A stretch of 64,000 nucleotides of DNA from Draconibacterium sp. (GTDB lineage Bacteria; Bacteroidota; Bacteroidia; Bacteroidales; Prolixibacteraceae). Each line of letters begins with the position of its first letter. Within the stretch, counting starts at the first letter, position 1. The notes beneath the pieces were generated by a model. The model saw only the letters and a program-made list of their open reading frames with translations, searched no databases and was not told where the DNA came from. Positions 7,095 through 16,533 of this stretch are shown piece by piece. The position numbers were made by a program, and so were the translations under genes. The DNA is taken from assembly GCA_011620585.1 (NCBI GenBank), contig WOYV01000039.1, positions 64,141-128,140 of the forward strand, read 5' to 3'.

Positions 7095-8939
7095 TTATTC
7101 GTCATTCATCGATGCAAGGAATTCAGCAATGTTGGCGGCCCGCATCAAACGTGTTTTCATAAATTCCATGGCTTCCAGCGAATTCATATCTCCAAGGTAG
7201 TTGCGCAGGATCCAGAGTTTGCTCAGGACATCTTTGCTCAGCAGTAAATCTTCGCGGCGTGTGCTCGAACTTGGAATATCCACCGATGGGAAAATTCGTT
7301 TGTTCGAAAGTTTCCGGTCAAGTTGTAATTCCATGTTACCGGTACCTTTAAATTCTTCGAAGATCACTTCATCCATTTTCGAACCGGTTTCAGTCAGGGC
7401 AGTTGAAATAATCGTCAGCGAACCACCTTCTTCAATATTTCGTGCAGCTCCAAAGAAACGTTTTGGTTTGTGCAGGGCGTTGGCGTCCACCCCACCCGAA
7501 AGTACTTTCCCCGAAGCAGGCTGAACCGTGTTGTAGGCACGTGCCAAACGAGTAATTGAGTCGAGCAGAATTACTACGTCGTGGCCGCATTCGACCAAAC
7601 GTTTTGCCTTTTCTAATACGATGTTGGCTACCCTCACGTGCTTGTCGGCAGGTTCATCAAAAGTTGATGAAATTACTTCGGCGTTTACGCTGCGCGCCAT
7701 ATCGGTTACTTCTTCCGGACGTTCGTCGATCAGCAATACGATCATATAAACTTCGGGATGGTTGGCTGCAATCGCGTTGGCAATTTCTTTCAGTAAAACC
7801 GTTTTACCTGTTTTTGGCTGGGCCACGATCAAACCACGCTGGCCCTTACCAATCGGTGCAAACATATCAACAATACGGGTCGAAATGTTGTCGTGTCCGT
7901 TCCCGGTGAGGTTGAATTTCTCATCGGGGAAAAGCGGAGTTAAGTGATCAAAAGGAACGCGGTCGCGAACAAAATCGGGACTCCGTCCGTTGATTTCCAG
8001 AACTTTGATCAGTGGGAAATATTTTTCACCTTCTTTTGGCGGACGAACGGTTCCTTTAACAGTATCACCGGTTTTCAACCCAAATAATTTGATTTGCGAT
8101 TGAGAAACATAAATATCGTCGGGCGAATTCAGGTAATTGTAATCTGATGAACGCAGGAACCCGTATCCATCCTGCAAAATTTCCAGAACTCCAATGTTGG
8201 TAATAATTCCGTCGAATTCAAATTGCTTGTTTTTCTGACGGTTATTATTATACGGATTCTGGTTTTGATTTTGATTATCGTTGCGCTGTTGCTTATGTTT
8301 GTGTTCGTTCTTTTGAGCGCTTGGCTGTGCCTGTTGTTGTTGCTGTTGTGGAGTTTCTGGGGCAGCTTGTTTTGCCTCTTCCTGAACAGGGGCCTGTTTT
8401 TGCACCTGTATGTTTTGCTGGGCAGCCCTGTTTTCCTGGCTTCGAATCTGATCTTTTCTTTCTTTTTCAAAAAATGCTTTGGTTTCGCCACTTTTTTGGG
8501 TTGCTTCCTGCATCTTTTCGCGATTAAAACCTTTAATGATCGCTTTGATCTGATCCTGGCGCGATTGGTTGTCAGACATTTCTGATTTTTGTTGCTCAGG
8601 TTTGTTCTGTTGTTCGTGCTTTTTCTTTGGTCCGGCGCCTACTTTTTCGCGCTTTACCATTTCAATGCGTTGACGAGGCCGCTTTTCACGACGCGGATCA
8701 TCATCGGCTTCAGGGCTTGGTTCAGGTGCTTTTTTCCGAAGTCCCAAAAAGCCACTTTTTTGTTCTTTTTGCACCGGTTTGTGCTCTTTCTTTTCGGCTT
8801 CTTTAATGGCCTGAGTATCCAATATCTTATAAATGAGATCTTGTTTTTTGAAGGAATCAACACGTTTGATATTCAATTCCTTAGCTATATCCTTCAATTC
8901 AGGAAGGAGCTTTTTATTCAATTCTAAAATGTCGTACAT
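7095..8939 (-). CDS. rho: Transcription termination factor Rho with long disordered insertion
   Basis: 614 residues against 419 in E. coli. Order: Rho_N helical domain (1-45, [21 protein letters not shown]); a charged and then Gln/Asn-rich low-complexity insertion (about 50-238, with a Q6 run at 198-203 and a [11 protein letters not shown] segment); the cold-shock-like RNA-binding domain (about 240-310, with DGYGFLR); then the RecA-type hexameric ATPase with Walker A AQPKTGKT (373-380), Walker B VVILLDS, Q-loop SGGVDANAL and R-loop [11 protein letters not shown]. All catalytic elements are intact, so it should be a working RNA-dependent ATPase/translocase. The insertion is a known Bacteroidota trait, linked in Bacteroides thetaiotaomicron to phase separation. 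Monocistronic, with its own terminator. Confidence 0.97.
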   Translation of the reverse strand: MYDILELNKKLLPELKDIAKELNIKRVDSFKKQDLIYKILDTQAIKEAEKKEHKPVQKEQKSGFLGLRKKAPEPSPEADDDPRREKRPRQRIEMVKREKVGAGPKKKHEQQNKPEQQKSEMSDNQSRQDQIKAIIKGFNREKMQEATQKSGETKAFFEKERKDQIRSQENRAAQQNIQVQKQAPVQEEAKQAAPETPQQQQQQAQPSAQKNEHKHKQQRNDNQNQNQNPYNNNRQKNKQFEFDGIITNIGVLEILQDGYGFLRSSDYNYLNSPDDIYVSQSQIKLFGLKTGDTVKGTVRPPKEGEKYFPLIKVLEINGRSPDFVRDRVPFDHLTPLFPDEKFNLTGNGHDNISTRIVDMFAPIGKGQRGLIVAQPKTGKTVLLKEIANAIAANHPEVYMIVLLIDERPEEVTDMARSVNAEVISSTFDEPADKHVRVANIVLEKAKRLVECGHDVVILLDSITRLARAYNTVQPASGKVLSGGVDANALHKPKRFFGAARNIEEGGSLTIISTALTETGSKMDEVIFEEFKGTGNMELQLDRKLSNKRIFPSVDIPSSSTRREDLLLSKDVLSKLWILRNYLGDMNSLEAMEFMKTRLMRAANIAEFLASMNDE

Positions 8940-9059
8940 ATAATAAGGTTAATTCTTTTTCCCGATTACTAATTGTTTTGAAAATCGATTGGAACAATTT
9001 AAGAGGGGAGTGATTTCAGTGAAATCGTGTGCAAGTATAAATAAATACTAAATACAAAA

Positions 9060-9067
9060 CAAAATTA
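9060..9067 (-). promoter_or_regulatory. Candidate -7 element upstream of rho
   Basis: In the 323-base AT-rich gap between rho and the methyltransferase gene (8940-9262), the minus strand reads TAATTTTG here, an exact match to TAnnTTTG. That would give rho a leader of about 110 bases. No matching -33 element is evident and I see no other structure or small gene in this gap. Confidence 0.3.
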
Positions 9068-9262
9068 TAGTCCTCTTTTTTGCTTTTTGTTCCCGAATAT
9101 AAAAATTATTAAGTCCTGTTGTATTGTATCTTTTGGTAGCTGAATTCGTCAAGGTGTGTTGTTGAACCTTAGCTTATTACAACAAATATACGTTTAAAAC
9201 GCGAAAAGGTTCATTTTATGATTTTGAAGAGTGAATACCTTCTGTAAAAATTCACTCATGGA

Positions 9263-9856
9263 TTATTTGGTGGCCAGCACACGTATAACCGAGGCTGTTC
9301 CAATATGAAAATCCCCTTCACGTAACTCGGTTTCAGTTTTTTCGATGTGCAGTTCGCCAAAATCCGAAAAATCATTTTTCATATCTTCAGCCGAATACAG
9401 CATGTCAGTATTTTTTGGGCCGCCCGAGTCTCTGAATACCTGCTCTTTAGAAAAACTTTCCATGATGAGTTTTCCTCCCGGTTTTAGATACGATACCAGT
9501 TTTTTGTGATATTCGCTTCGTTTCCCCGAATGGATATGTGCAAAAATCAGGACTATACAATCAAAAGTTTCCGGTTGAAATTCAATGTCTTCGTATCCTT
9601 TAATTAGGTAGTTGATATATGTATTATGTTTCACAGAGAGTTGTATAGCTTTTTTTCTTCCTTCGGTACTTAAATCGAAGGCAGTTACCTGCCAGCCCAG
9701 TGTTGCCGCGTAAACTGCATTGCGTCCTTCTCCCTCTGCCGCGAAAAGTATCTTGCCGGGTTTTAGCTTAACTATTTGCTGACGAAAAAAACGGTTGGGT
9801 TTTTCTCCGTATGCATATTCTTCAGCGCTGAACCGTTCGTTCCAGAATTCGTTCAT
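9263..9856 (-). CDS. Class I SAM-dependent methyltransferase
   Basis: 197 residues with a Rossmann methyltransferase core. Motif I is ILFAAEGEGRNAVYAA (about 36-51), the acidic residue that holds the SAM ribose is in AFDLSTEGRKKA (about 59), motif IV is DCIVLIFAHI, and the YLKPGGKLIMES strand is typical. The N-terminus WNERFSAEEYAYGEKPNRFF resembles TehB/thiopurine-methyltransferase-like small-molecule enzymes. No partner genes indicate a substrate. A weak start context and an AT-rich leader of about 80 bases separate it from the next gene. Confidence 0.85.
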   Translation of the reverse strand: MNEFWNERFSAEEYAYGEKPNRFFRQQIVKLKPGKILFAAEGEGRNAVYAATLGWQVTAFDLSTEGRKKAIQLSVKHNTYINYLIKGYEDIEFQPETFDCIVLIFAHIHSGKRSEYHKKLVSYLKPGGKLIMESFSKEQVFRDSGGPKNTDMLYSAEDMKNDFSDFGELHIEKTETELREGDFHIGTASVIRVLATK

Positions 9857-9935
9857 TAATAATCTTTTGCCCGAAACAGATGATTAAATAAATTGTTCAG
9901 AAGAACATATTTATACGATTTTTCCTTCATATAAC

Positions 9936-12851
9936 TCAAATCAGGGCTTCGTACAGTATTTCTACCGGATGTTTTGCTTTTTTATCTGTTCCATCTTTTA
10001 TCTGATGACGGCATGAAGTGCCTGGCGCTGAGATAATCGTTTCTTCCTCTGCTTTTCTGACAGTCGGGAATAAAACCATTTCCCCAATCTTCATTGATAA
10101 ATCGTAGTGTTCTTTTTCATATCCAAAGGACCCGGCCATCCCGCAACAACCTGACGGTATTTCAGAAACGGTATAATTCACTGGCAATAACAACATGCGC
10201 TTGGTTGGTTCGGTGGATGCCACTGCTTTTTGCTGACAGTGGCCGTGTAACAGAATATGCTTTTGTTCGCGGGTAAATTGATCGGCTGAAATATTTCCCT
10301 TTTCAATTTCGGCTGCTACAAATTCTTCGAATAAAAGGGCATTTTTTGCCAGTTGGCCCGCGCTGGCCTGCAAATTGGTATCGACCAGTTCGGGATATTC
10401 ATCGCGGAAAGCCAGTATCGCAGACGGTTCGATCCCAATTAATGGAGTTTCCTCTGAAATTAGATCTTTTAATGCCAGCACGTTTTCTGTGGCCACTTTT
10501 TTAGCATTTCTAATCATGCCTTTCGAAAGAAAAGTACGTCCGGATTCTTTGGTTACCGGAATTTTAACTTCATATCCGAGTTTGGTTAACAGGAGAATGG
10601 CTTTAATTCCAATGTCACTCTCGTTGTAATTGGTAAACTCATCGTTAAAAAGATAAACTTTACCTTTTGAGGTTGTTTCTAATGTTGGAACTCCGTTTTG
10701 AATCCAGCGGTTCAGCGTGATTTTACTTAGTTTAGGAACAGATCGCCGGGTGGAAAAACCGATGGCTTTTTTTAATATCGAGGTGTTCATCGCAAAATTT
10801 GAAATAGGACGAAAAACCATTGCCACTTTATTCAGCCGGGGCAACCATCCAACCAGTTTTGAACGAAGCGGAACTCCATGGATGTCATAAAAATGCTGTA
10901 GAAATTCGGCTTTCAATTTCGACATATCGACATTCGAAGGGCACTCGCTTTTGCAGGCTTTGCACGAAATACACAGGTCGAGAATGTCATAAATTTCCTG
11001 GTGATCGAAAGGTTGTTCCTTTTGGTTGTTGTATAGAAATTCACGCAGGATATTCGCACGTCCACGAGTACTTTTGTCTTCGTCGCGTGTGGCCATAAAA
11101 GTGGGGCACATGGTTCCGCCAATCGCTTCACTTTTTCGGCAGTCGCCCGAACCGTTACACTTTTCGATGCTACGGAAATAGCCTTTGTATCTTGTAAAAC
11201 TAAAAGTTGTATCGTATTCAGGAATCGCTTTGCCGGGAATTACACGTAAACTTTCGGTTATTGGCGGTGTATCAACAATTTTCCCGGGATTGAAAATATT
11301 ATCCGGGTCCCAGGCTTTTTTCACCGCTTTTACGAGTTCGTAATTTTTTTCGCCGAGCATAAAAGGAATGAATTTGCCACGAACACGACCGTCGCCATGT
11401 TCGCCACTCATCGAACCACGGTATTTTTTTACCAAAGTAGCAACCTCGTTCATCAAAGTGTCGAACAATTCAACATCTTTTGGATCCTTAAAATTAATGA
11501 GCGGGCGGAAATGGATTTCGCCGGTAGCAATGTGTGCATAGAAAACACTATCGAGGCCAAGCTTTTTTAGTGCTTTTTTGAAATCGGCAATGTAATCGGG
11601 TAAATATTCGGGATGCACGGCGGTGTCTTCAATACCAGGAACCCCTTTGCGGTCGCCCGGAATATTCGACAACAAACCGAGTCCGGCAGTTCGCAGCGCC
11701 CAAACACGCTTAATTTTATCGGCGCCGGTAATCAGTGGATAATGATACCCCAAATTTGCTGCACGTAATTCTTTTTCCAGAGCCTCTGCTGTCGATGTCA
11801 ATTCTTCCTCTCTTTCAAACGAAAATTCAATCATGAGCATCGCACCCGGGTCGCCTTTTACAAACCAGCGGTTTTTGTTTTGTTCGATGTTTTGTTTGGC
11901 CGCCTGCATTACAGGGTCGTCCATCAACTCGATGGCGGTGGGCTTGTATTTCAAGGCAATCAGGTTACCGTACAACGACTCTTCGAGTGTTTCGAAATGG
12001 GCGCAAACCAAACCTTTGTGTTTGGGAGGCAGCGGGATCAAATTCAGTTTCAGGCGGGTGGAAAAAGCCAGTGTACCTTCTGACCCTGCTAATAATTTGC
12101 AAAAATTAAAGGCTTCTCCGCCTTTGGTAAATATTTCAGAATCCATCAAAACATCGATGGCGTAACCCATGTTTCGGCGGGTAACACGGGGATCAGGGAA
12201 ATGATCCCTTATTTCCTTCTGATTTTCTTTGTCAGAAAGAATATCGTAAATGTTCTGGTAAATGGCTTTCTCAAGCGGGTTCTGATTTTCGTTTATTTTT
12301 GCTTTAAACTGTTCAGGAGTAAGCGCTTTAAAAGTGGTTTCACTGCCATCCGACAGGATTGCACCTACTTCGAGGATGTGTTCGCGAACACTCCCGTAAA
12401 CCAGCGAGTGCAAGCCACAGGAGTTATTGCCGAGCATTCCGCCAATCACACAACGGTTGGCAGTGGAAGTTTCGGGCCCAAACTGTAAATTGTATTTAGC
12501 CAGAAATAAATTCAGTTCAGCCAGCACCACTCCGGGTTCGATTACCACATACCGTTCTTTTTCGTTGAACTCGATAATGCGGTTCATGTATTTCGAAATA
12601 TCCATCACGATACCGGGCCCCACTACCTGGCCGGCAAGCGAGGTGCCTGCTCCACGCGGGATCACCGAAGTGTTGTTCTCTCGTGCAAAAGCAATAATCT
12701 TTTTGATATCGTCGACAGATTTCGGACGCGTGACCGCCAATGGTTTCTCCTTGTATTGCGAGGCATCGGTGGAATACAGAACACGTTGTACATTGTCGAT
12801 GAAAAGATCGCCATCGAGTTGAGATTTTAGTTGTTCAAAATTGGCTGGCAT
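9936..12851 (-). CDS. FAD-binding and Fe-S-binding dehydrogenase (YdiJ-like D-2-hydroxyacid dehydrogenase)
   Basis: 971 residues, a fusion of a GlcD-like flavin half and a GlcF-like iron-sulfur half. The N-terminal PCMH FAD domain (about 15-250) shows VIPRGAGTSLAGQ and GGMLGNNSCGLHS; the FAD-oxidase C domain (about 260-540) carries GEIHFRP and SGEHGDGRVRG. The second half holds a ferredoxin-like cluster motif CISCKACKSECPSNVD and CCG-domain signatures GHCQQKA and SGCCGMAGSFGYE. The architecture matches E. coli YdiJ, which oxidises D-2-hydroxyglutarate; D-lactate or another D-2-hydroxyacid is possible. Electrons probably pass to the quinone pool. Monocistronic; full length and intact. Confidence 0.9.
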   Translation of the reverse strand: MPANFEQLKSQLDGDLFIDNVQRVLYSTDASQYKEKPLAVTRPKSVDDIKKIIAFARENNTSVIPRGAGTSLAGQVVGPGIVMDISKYMNRIIEFNEKERYVVIEPGVVLAELNLFLAKYNLQFGPETSTANRCVIGGMLGNNSCGLHSLVYGSVREHILEVGAILSDGSETTFKALTPEQFKAKINENQNPLEKAIYQNIYDILSDKENQKEIRDHFPDPRVTRRNMGYAIDVLMDSEIFTKGGEAFNFCKLLAGSEGTLAFSTRLKLNLIPLPPKHKGLVCAHFETLEESLYGNLIALKYKPTAIELMDDPVMQAAKQNIEQNKNRWFVKGDPGAMLMIEFSFEREEELTSTAEALEKELRAANLGYHYPLITGADKIKRVWALRTAGLGLLSNIPGDRKGVPGIEDTAVHPEYLPDYIADFKKALKKLGLDSVFYAHIATGEIHFRPLINFKDPKDVELFDTLMNEVATLVKKYRGSMSGEHGDGRVRGKFIPFMLGEKNYELVKAVKKAWDPDNIFNPGKIVDTPPITESLRVIPGKAIPEYDTTFSFTRYKGYFRSIEKCNGSGDCRKSEAIGGTMCPTFMATRDEDKSTRGRANILREFLYNNQKEQPFDHQEIYDILDLCISCKACKSECPSNVDMSKLKAEFLQHFYDIHGVPLRSKLVGWLPRLNKVAMVFRPISNFAMNTSILKKAIGFSTRRSVPKLSKITLNRWIQNGVPTLETTSKGKVYLFNDEFTNYNESDIGIKAILLLTKLGYEVKIPVTKESGRTFLSKGMIRNAKKVATENVLALKDLISEETPLIGIEPSAILAFRDEYPELVDTNLQASAGQLAKNALLFEEFVAAEIEKGNISADQFTREQKHILLHGHCQQKAVASTEPTKRMLLLPVNYTVSEIPSGCCGMAGSFGYEKEHYDLSMKIGEMVLFPTVRKAEEETIISAPGTSCRHQIKDGTDKKAKHPVEILYEALI

Positions 12852-12913
12852 AAGGTATGTTTAATAGTATTGTAAAAATAGAAGATTAGCGGAGGCACTG
12901 CAACAAATGGTAA

Positions 12914-12954
12914 GAAAAAAAACTGCCCCAACCCACAAAAGGAAGGAGCAGTTA
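12914..12954 (-). terminator. Intrinsic terminator of the RND efflux operon
   Basis: On the minus strand AACTGCTCC pairs imperfectly with GGGGCAGTT across an 11-14 base loop and is followed by a run of eight T. It lies 26 bases after the stop of the PII-like gene and closes the five-gene operon. Confidence 0.7.
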
Positions 12955-12979
12955 AATAATTTAGGATGATTAAAATATT

Positions 12980-13273
12980 TTAAACCGTTTGAAGTATGTC
13001 CCACACAAAAGCGCGGACACCTACTTCGTGGTTCACCTGGTCAAGTTTTTTTATTTTCTCGAGTAGGATAGCCACCTTATCATCTTCGATCATCGTCATC
13101 ACTGCTGAATTGATCTCGGGCCAGGTATGCGTTCCCATTCGTGGTTCGCCGTCGACTGAGCCGCGGCCCATTACATTTTCCCACCACGTAAAACCGCGGA
13201 TTTCAAGCCTGTCGAGCATGTATTCCACACGCTCGGTATTAGCCTGGTTAAAAACGATAAATACTGCTTTCAT
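12980..13273 (-). CDS. PII-like (ferredoxin-fold) protein at the end of the efflux operon
   Basis: 97 residues. Sequence pattern beta-alpha-beta-beta-alpha-beta (MKAVFIVFNQ, ERVEYMLDRLEIRGFTWWENVMG, SAVMTMIEDDKVAILLEKIKKLD, VGVRAFVWDI) is that of small PII-like signalling proteins. The usual GlnB T-loop tyrosine and ATP-binding signature are not seen; instead the loop reads GRGSVDGEPRMGTHTWPE. Family members are often encoded beside metal or drug efflux genes. It follows the RND pump gene by 108 bases on the same strand and precedes the operon terminator, so a regulatory or ligand-sensing role for the pump is likely but unproven. Confidence 0.7.
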   Translation of the reverse strand: MKAVFIVFNQANTERVEYMLDRLEIRGFTWWENVMGRGSVDGEPRMGTHTWPEINSAVMTMIEDDKVAILLEKIKKLDQVNHEVGVRAFVWDILQTV

Positions 13274-13381
13274 ATTTCTTTTTTTTGACTGAAGACCGAA
13301 GAGAGAAGTTTGAAGTTAAAAAGAAGAGAACCAGTTGTCCCTTAAATTCCAACTTCTGTCTACCAACCTCCTGTCACTTCA

Positions 13382-16300
13382 TTACTTGTCCATAAATAAA
13401 AATTGTTTTCTCACCTTATCTTTTTTCTTCCTTTCGTCGCGGCTGGCCAGTGAGGCGTACATTACCGGAACAATGATCATGGTTACAAGTGTTGATACGA
13501 TCAAACCTCCAATTACCGTGATACCCATCGGTCTCCAGATTTCGGCGCCTTCGCCGGTACTCATGGCCAGTGGAAGCATCCCCAGGACTGTTGTGGCAGC
13601 GGTCATCAAAACCGGACGTAAACGTGATTTTCCTGACAGTGCAATGGCGTCGTACAATTCGATGCCACGGTCGCGCATCAGGTTGATAAAGTCGACCAGC
13701 ACGATCCCGTTTTTCACTACGATACCAACCAGAAGCACGGCCCCCAGGGCGGCAACCACACTTAAACTGGTGCCTGTAATTACCAGCGCCAGGATTACCC
13801 CGGTGAAGGCAAAAGGAATCGAGAACATGATGATGAAAGGCATTCGCAACGATTCGAACTGTGAAGCCATTACAAGATAAACCAGAATTAAACTGAGCGC
13901 GAGTAGCGTGGCCAGGTCAATAAACGAATCCATCTGTTCCTCGTAGGCTCCCCCGATGGCAATCATAATTTGAGATGGTACTTCAATTGTGGCTGTTTCT
14001 GATTTAATTCGTGTTGCCAGGGTCCCCAGCGAAACTCCGTCAGGAGCAGCAGAGATGGTTACAATTCGTTCGCGGCGTTTGCGCTGAATACTCGGTGGCG
14101 ACCAATATTCATCGATACGCCCGAGTTCACTCAATTTAATTTTAACACCTGCTGGTGTCACTATCGTCAGATCAAGAATATCGTTCATCGAGTTACGGTA
14201 TTTCTCCTCTAAACGGATTTTGATATCGTATTCTTCACCTTCCTCCTTGAATAACGAAGGTACCAATCCGTTGATCCGGTTTCGCACAAAAGTGGAAACC
14301 TGTGCGGTTGACAAACCGTGCTCAGCAAGTTTATTACGATCGAAAACAATCTGCAACTCAGGTTTGTCATTTTTCCGGCTGATGGTTACGTTTTCGGCTC
14401 CATCAATATTTTTAATCTTCTCGAAAATCTTCTCGGCATACCGATTGGTTACGTCGAAATCGAAGCCATAAATTTCGTAATCAACGCTGTTCGAGCCTCC
14501 CAGGGCAGTACTACCGGTCGAAGTGGTCATACTCACCACTTCGGGTAACTGAGAAACCCGTTCCCGAAAATCGTCGGCAATATCCCAAACCGAACGCTGG
14601 CGGTTTTCGAGATCGGTTAAACGCATGGTAAGGTTGATAATATTCGATCCGGTTGAACTGAACATTGAAATAAAACTACCCTCGTCATCCGAGCCCGAAG
14701 AAGAAGAAATAATCTCGATTTCGGGATAATTTTCTGCAATTATTTTCTCCAGTTTTCGGGTCACTTTTGTGGTTTCTTCCACACGCAAACCGGTCTGTAA
14801 TTCAATCATGGAAGTTAACCGTCCCTGGTCTGATTCGGGCATGAAATCGGTTTCCACATTTTTCATCATAAAAATTGAACCTACGAAAATGGCAAAAGTT
14901 ACTGCGATAACTAAAGTTTTGTGTTTCAGTACATACCGTAAGGTTTTTTCGTAAAACGAATCCAGTCTGTTTAGTAATTTTTCGATGGTGTTTTCGTAGC
15001 CAAATTTTCTGGGTTTCACTTGTTTCCGGAGCCTGAGTAATCTGGAAGCCAACATTGGGGTGAGCGAAATGGCTGCCAGTGTCGATGTCACCACGGTAAT
15101 AGTAACAATCCAACCTAACTGGTTAAAAAGTACTCCCGTCATTCCTGAAACTAAAGTCAGAGGGAAGAATACTGCAACCACCACCAGCGTGGTTACAATT
15201 ACCGATAACCACACTTCGTTGGTGGCATAAATCGCCGCCTCGCGCGGACTCGATCCTCTTTCTACATGTCGTGTTATGTTCTCGAGAACTACGATCGCAT
15301 CATCCACCACCATCCCGATCGCAATCGAAAGCGAGGTGAGCGAAATCACGTTCATCGAGTTTCCGGTTAGGAAAAGATAGAGGAAGGCAACGATCAGCGA
15401 AATAGGAATGGTAAGTACAATAATAAAAGTTGCGCGCCATCGTCCAAGGAAAAACAAAACGACAAGCACCACGAATACCATAGCGTAAAGCAGGGAGGAG
15501 GAGAGGTTGTTGATCGACCCTTTTATAAATTTGGATGAGTCGATAATCACATCGATTTTGATATCGGGAGGAAGTGTTGGTTTCAGCTCTTCCATGCGTT
15601 TCTGAATGTCGCGGGCTACTTTCACGGTGTTGGCTCCCGATTGTTTCATGGCAAACAAACGAAGACCGGTTTGACCGTTGATCTTTTCTTCGAGGGTAAC
15701 ATCTTTTAAGGTATCGCGAACCGTGGCTACATCGCGTAAATACACTTGTTTGCCAAGGTAATCGGCTACAACCAGGTTGTTCAAACGATCGCTTTCCGAG
15801 AATTCTCCCTGTACACGGATCTGGTAATCCAACTTACCCATCTTTACGTTACCCAGTGGAAGGTTACGGTTTTCGCTCTCAATTACCGAACCGATCTGTT
15901 CCAGTGTCAGGTTGTAAGCGTCCAGACGTTTTGGATCCACATCCACATAAACCATTCGTTTAGGAGTACCGATCATCGATACAGAACCAACGCCATCGAC
16001 ACGGTTAAGTGGGTTAATAATTTTTTCTTCGATGATTTTTTCCAGTCCCGGATAACTTTCGTCGGCAGTGATCGCATAAAACAGGATCGGGAACATGCTG
16101 GTGTCGAACTTAAAAATCGTTGGGCGATCTACTCCATCAGGCAGATTGTCCATTATTCGGTCGATCACGTCGCGAATATCGTTGGTGGCCTCGTCGAGGT
16201 TGGTGTCCCATTCGAATTCAAGCGAAACTACTGAAAGGTTGTCTGAACTGGTTGAAGTGATTTCTTTCAACATGTCAACCGAGTTTAGGGCATCTTCCAG

Positions 16301-16498
16301 AATTTTGGTTACGTTGGTCTCAATATCCGATGCGTTGGCGCCGGAGTAACTTGTCATTACGGTAATGAAGGGCGGGTCCATCTCGGGGTACAGATCCACC
16401 GGGATATTTATCAGGGAGTAAACCCCCATGACCACCACTGCAATGAAAATCATCAGCGTGGTGATCGGTTTTTCTACTGCACTCTTATATATACTCAT
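13382..16498 (-). CDS. RND efflux transporter permease (AcrB/HAE1-like)
   Basis: 1038 residues, the usual RND length. Layout: TM1 after a short cytosolic start (TTLMIFIAVVVMGVYSL), a large periplasmic loop, a bundle TM2-6 beginning near residue 340, a second periplasmic loop and TM8-12. TM4 shows the proton-relay aspartates in GMVVDDAIVVLENI, and the central RWRATFIIVLTIPISLI and SLTPMLASRLL motifs are typical. It is the inner-membrane, proton-driven pump of a tripartite system with the adaptor and TolC-like proteins encoded upstream. The IPVDLYPEMDPPFI opening is typical of HAE-1 drug pumps rather than CusA-type metal pumps; the substrate is not readable. Confidence 0.95.
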   Translation of the reverse strand: MSIYKSAVEKPITTLMIFIAVVVMGVYSLINIPVDLYPEMDPPFITVMTSYSGANASDIETNVTKILEDALNSVDMLKEITSTSSDNLSVVSLEFEWDTNLDEATNDIRDVIDRIMDNLPDGVDRPTIFKFDTSMFPILFYAITADESYPGLEKIIEEKIINPLNRVDGVGSVSMIGTPKRMVYVDVDPKRLDAYNLTLEQIGSVIESENRNLPLGNVKMGKLDYQIRVQGEFSESDRLNNLVVADYLGKQVYLRDVATVRDTLKDVTLEEKINGQTGLRLFAMKQSGANTVKVARDIQKRMEELKPTLPPDIKIDVIIDSSKFIKGSINNLSSSLLYAMVFVVLVVLFFLGRWRATFIIVLTIPISLIVAFLYLFLTGNSMNVISLTSLSIAIGMVVDDAIVVLENITRHVERGSSPREAAIYATNEVWLSVIVTTLVVVAVFFPLTLVSGMTGVLFNQLGWIVTITVVTSTLAAISLTPMLASRLLRLRKQVKPRKFGYENTIEKLLNRLDSFYEKTLRYVLKHKTLVIAVTFAIFVGSIFMMKNVETDFMPESDQGRLTSMIELQTGLRVEETTKVTRKLEKIIAENYPEIEIISSSSGSDDEGSFISMFSSTGSNIINLTMRLTDLENRQRSVWDIADDFRERVSQLPEVVSMTTSTGSTALGGSNSVDYEIYGFDFDVTNRYAEKIFEKIKNIDGAENVTISRKNDKPELQIVFDRNKLAEHGLSTAQVSTFVRNRINGLVPSLFKEEGEEYDIKIRLEEKYRNSMNDILDLTIVTPAGVKIKLSELGRIDEYWSPPSIQRKRRERIVTISAAPDGVSLGTLATRIKSETATIEVPSQIMIAIGGAYEEQMDSFIDLATLLALSLILVYLVMASQFESLRMPFIIMFSIPFAFTGVILALVITGTSLSVVAALGAVLLVGIVVKNGIVLVDFINLMRDRGIELYDAIALSGKSRLRPVLMTAATTVLGMLPLAMSTGEGAEIWRPMGITVIGGLIVSTLVTMIIVPVMYASLASRDERKKKDKVRKQFLFMDK

Positions 16499-16533
16499 AC
16501 TTCTGTTCTAATAAAATTTTGGAAATGTGTTTC

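Noticed and set aside
8223-8585. 120-residue hydrophobic ORF on the plus strand opposite rho
   Set aside because: It is the antisense of the Gln/Asn/Lys-rich insertion; long Leu/Phe/Val runs result from reading CAG and AAC codons backwards.
13335-13880. 181-residue plus-strand ORF opposite the RND pump
   Set aside because: Shadow of the pump's C-terminal region; composition and codon pattern belong to the opposite strand.
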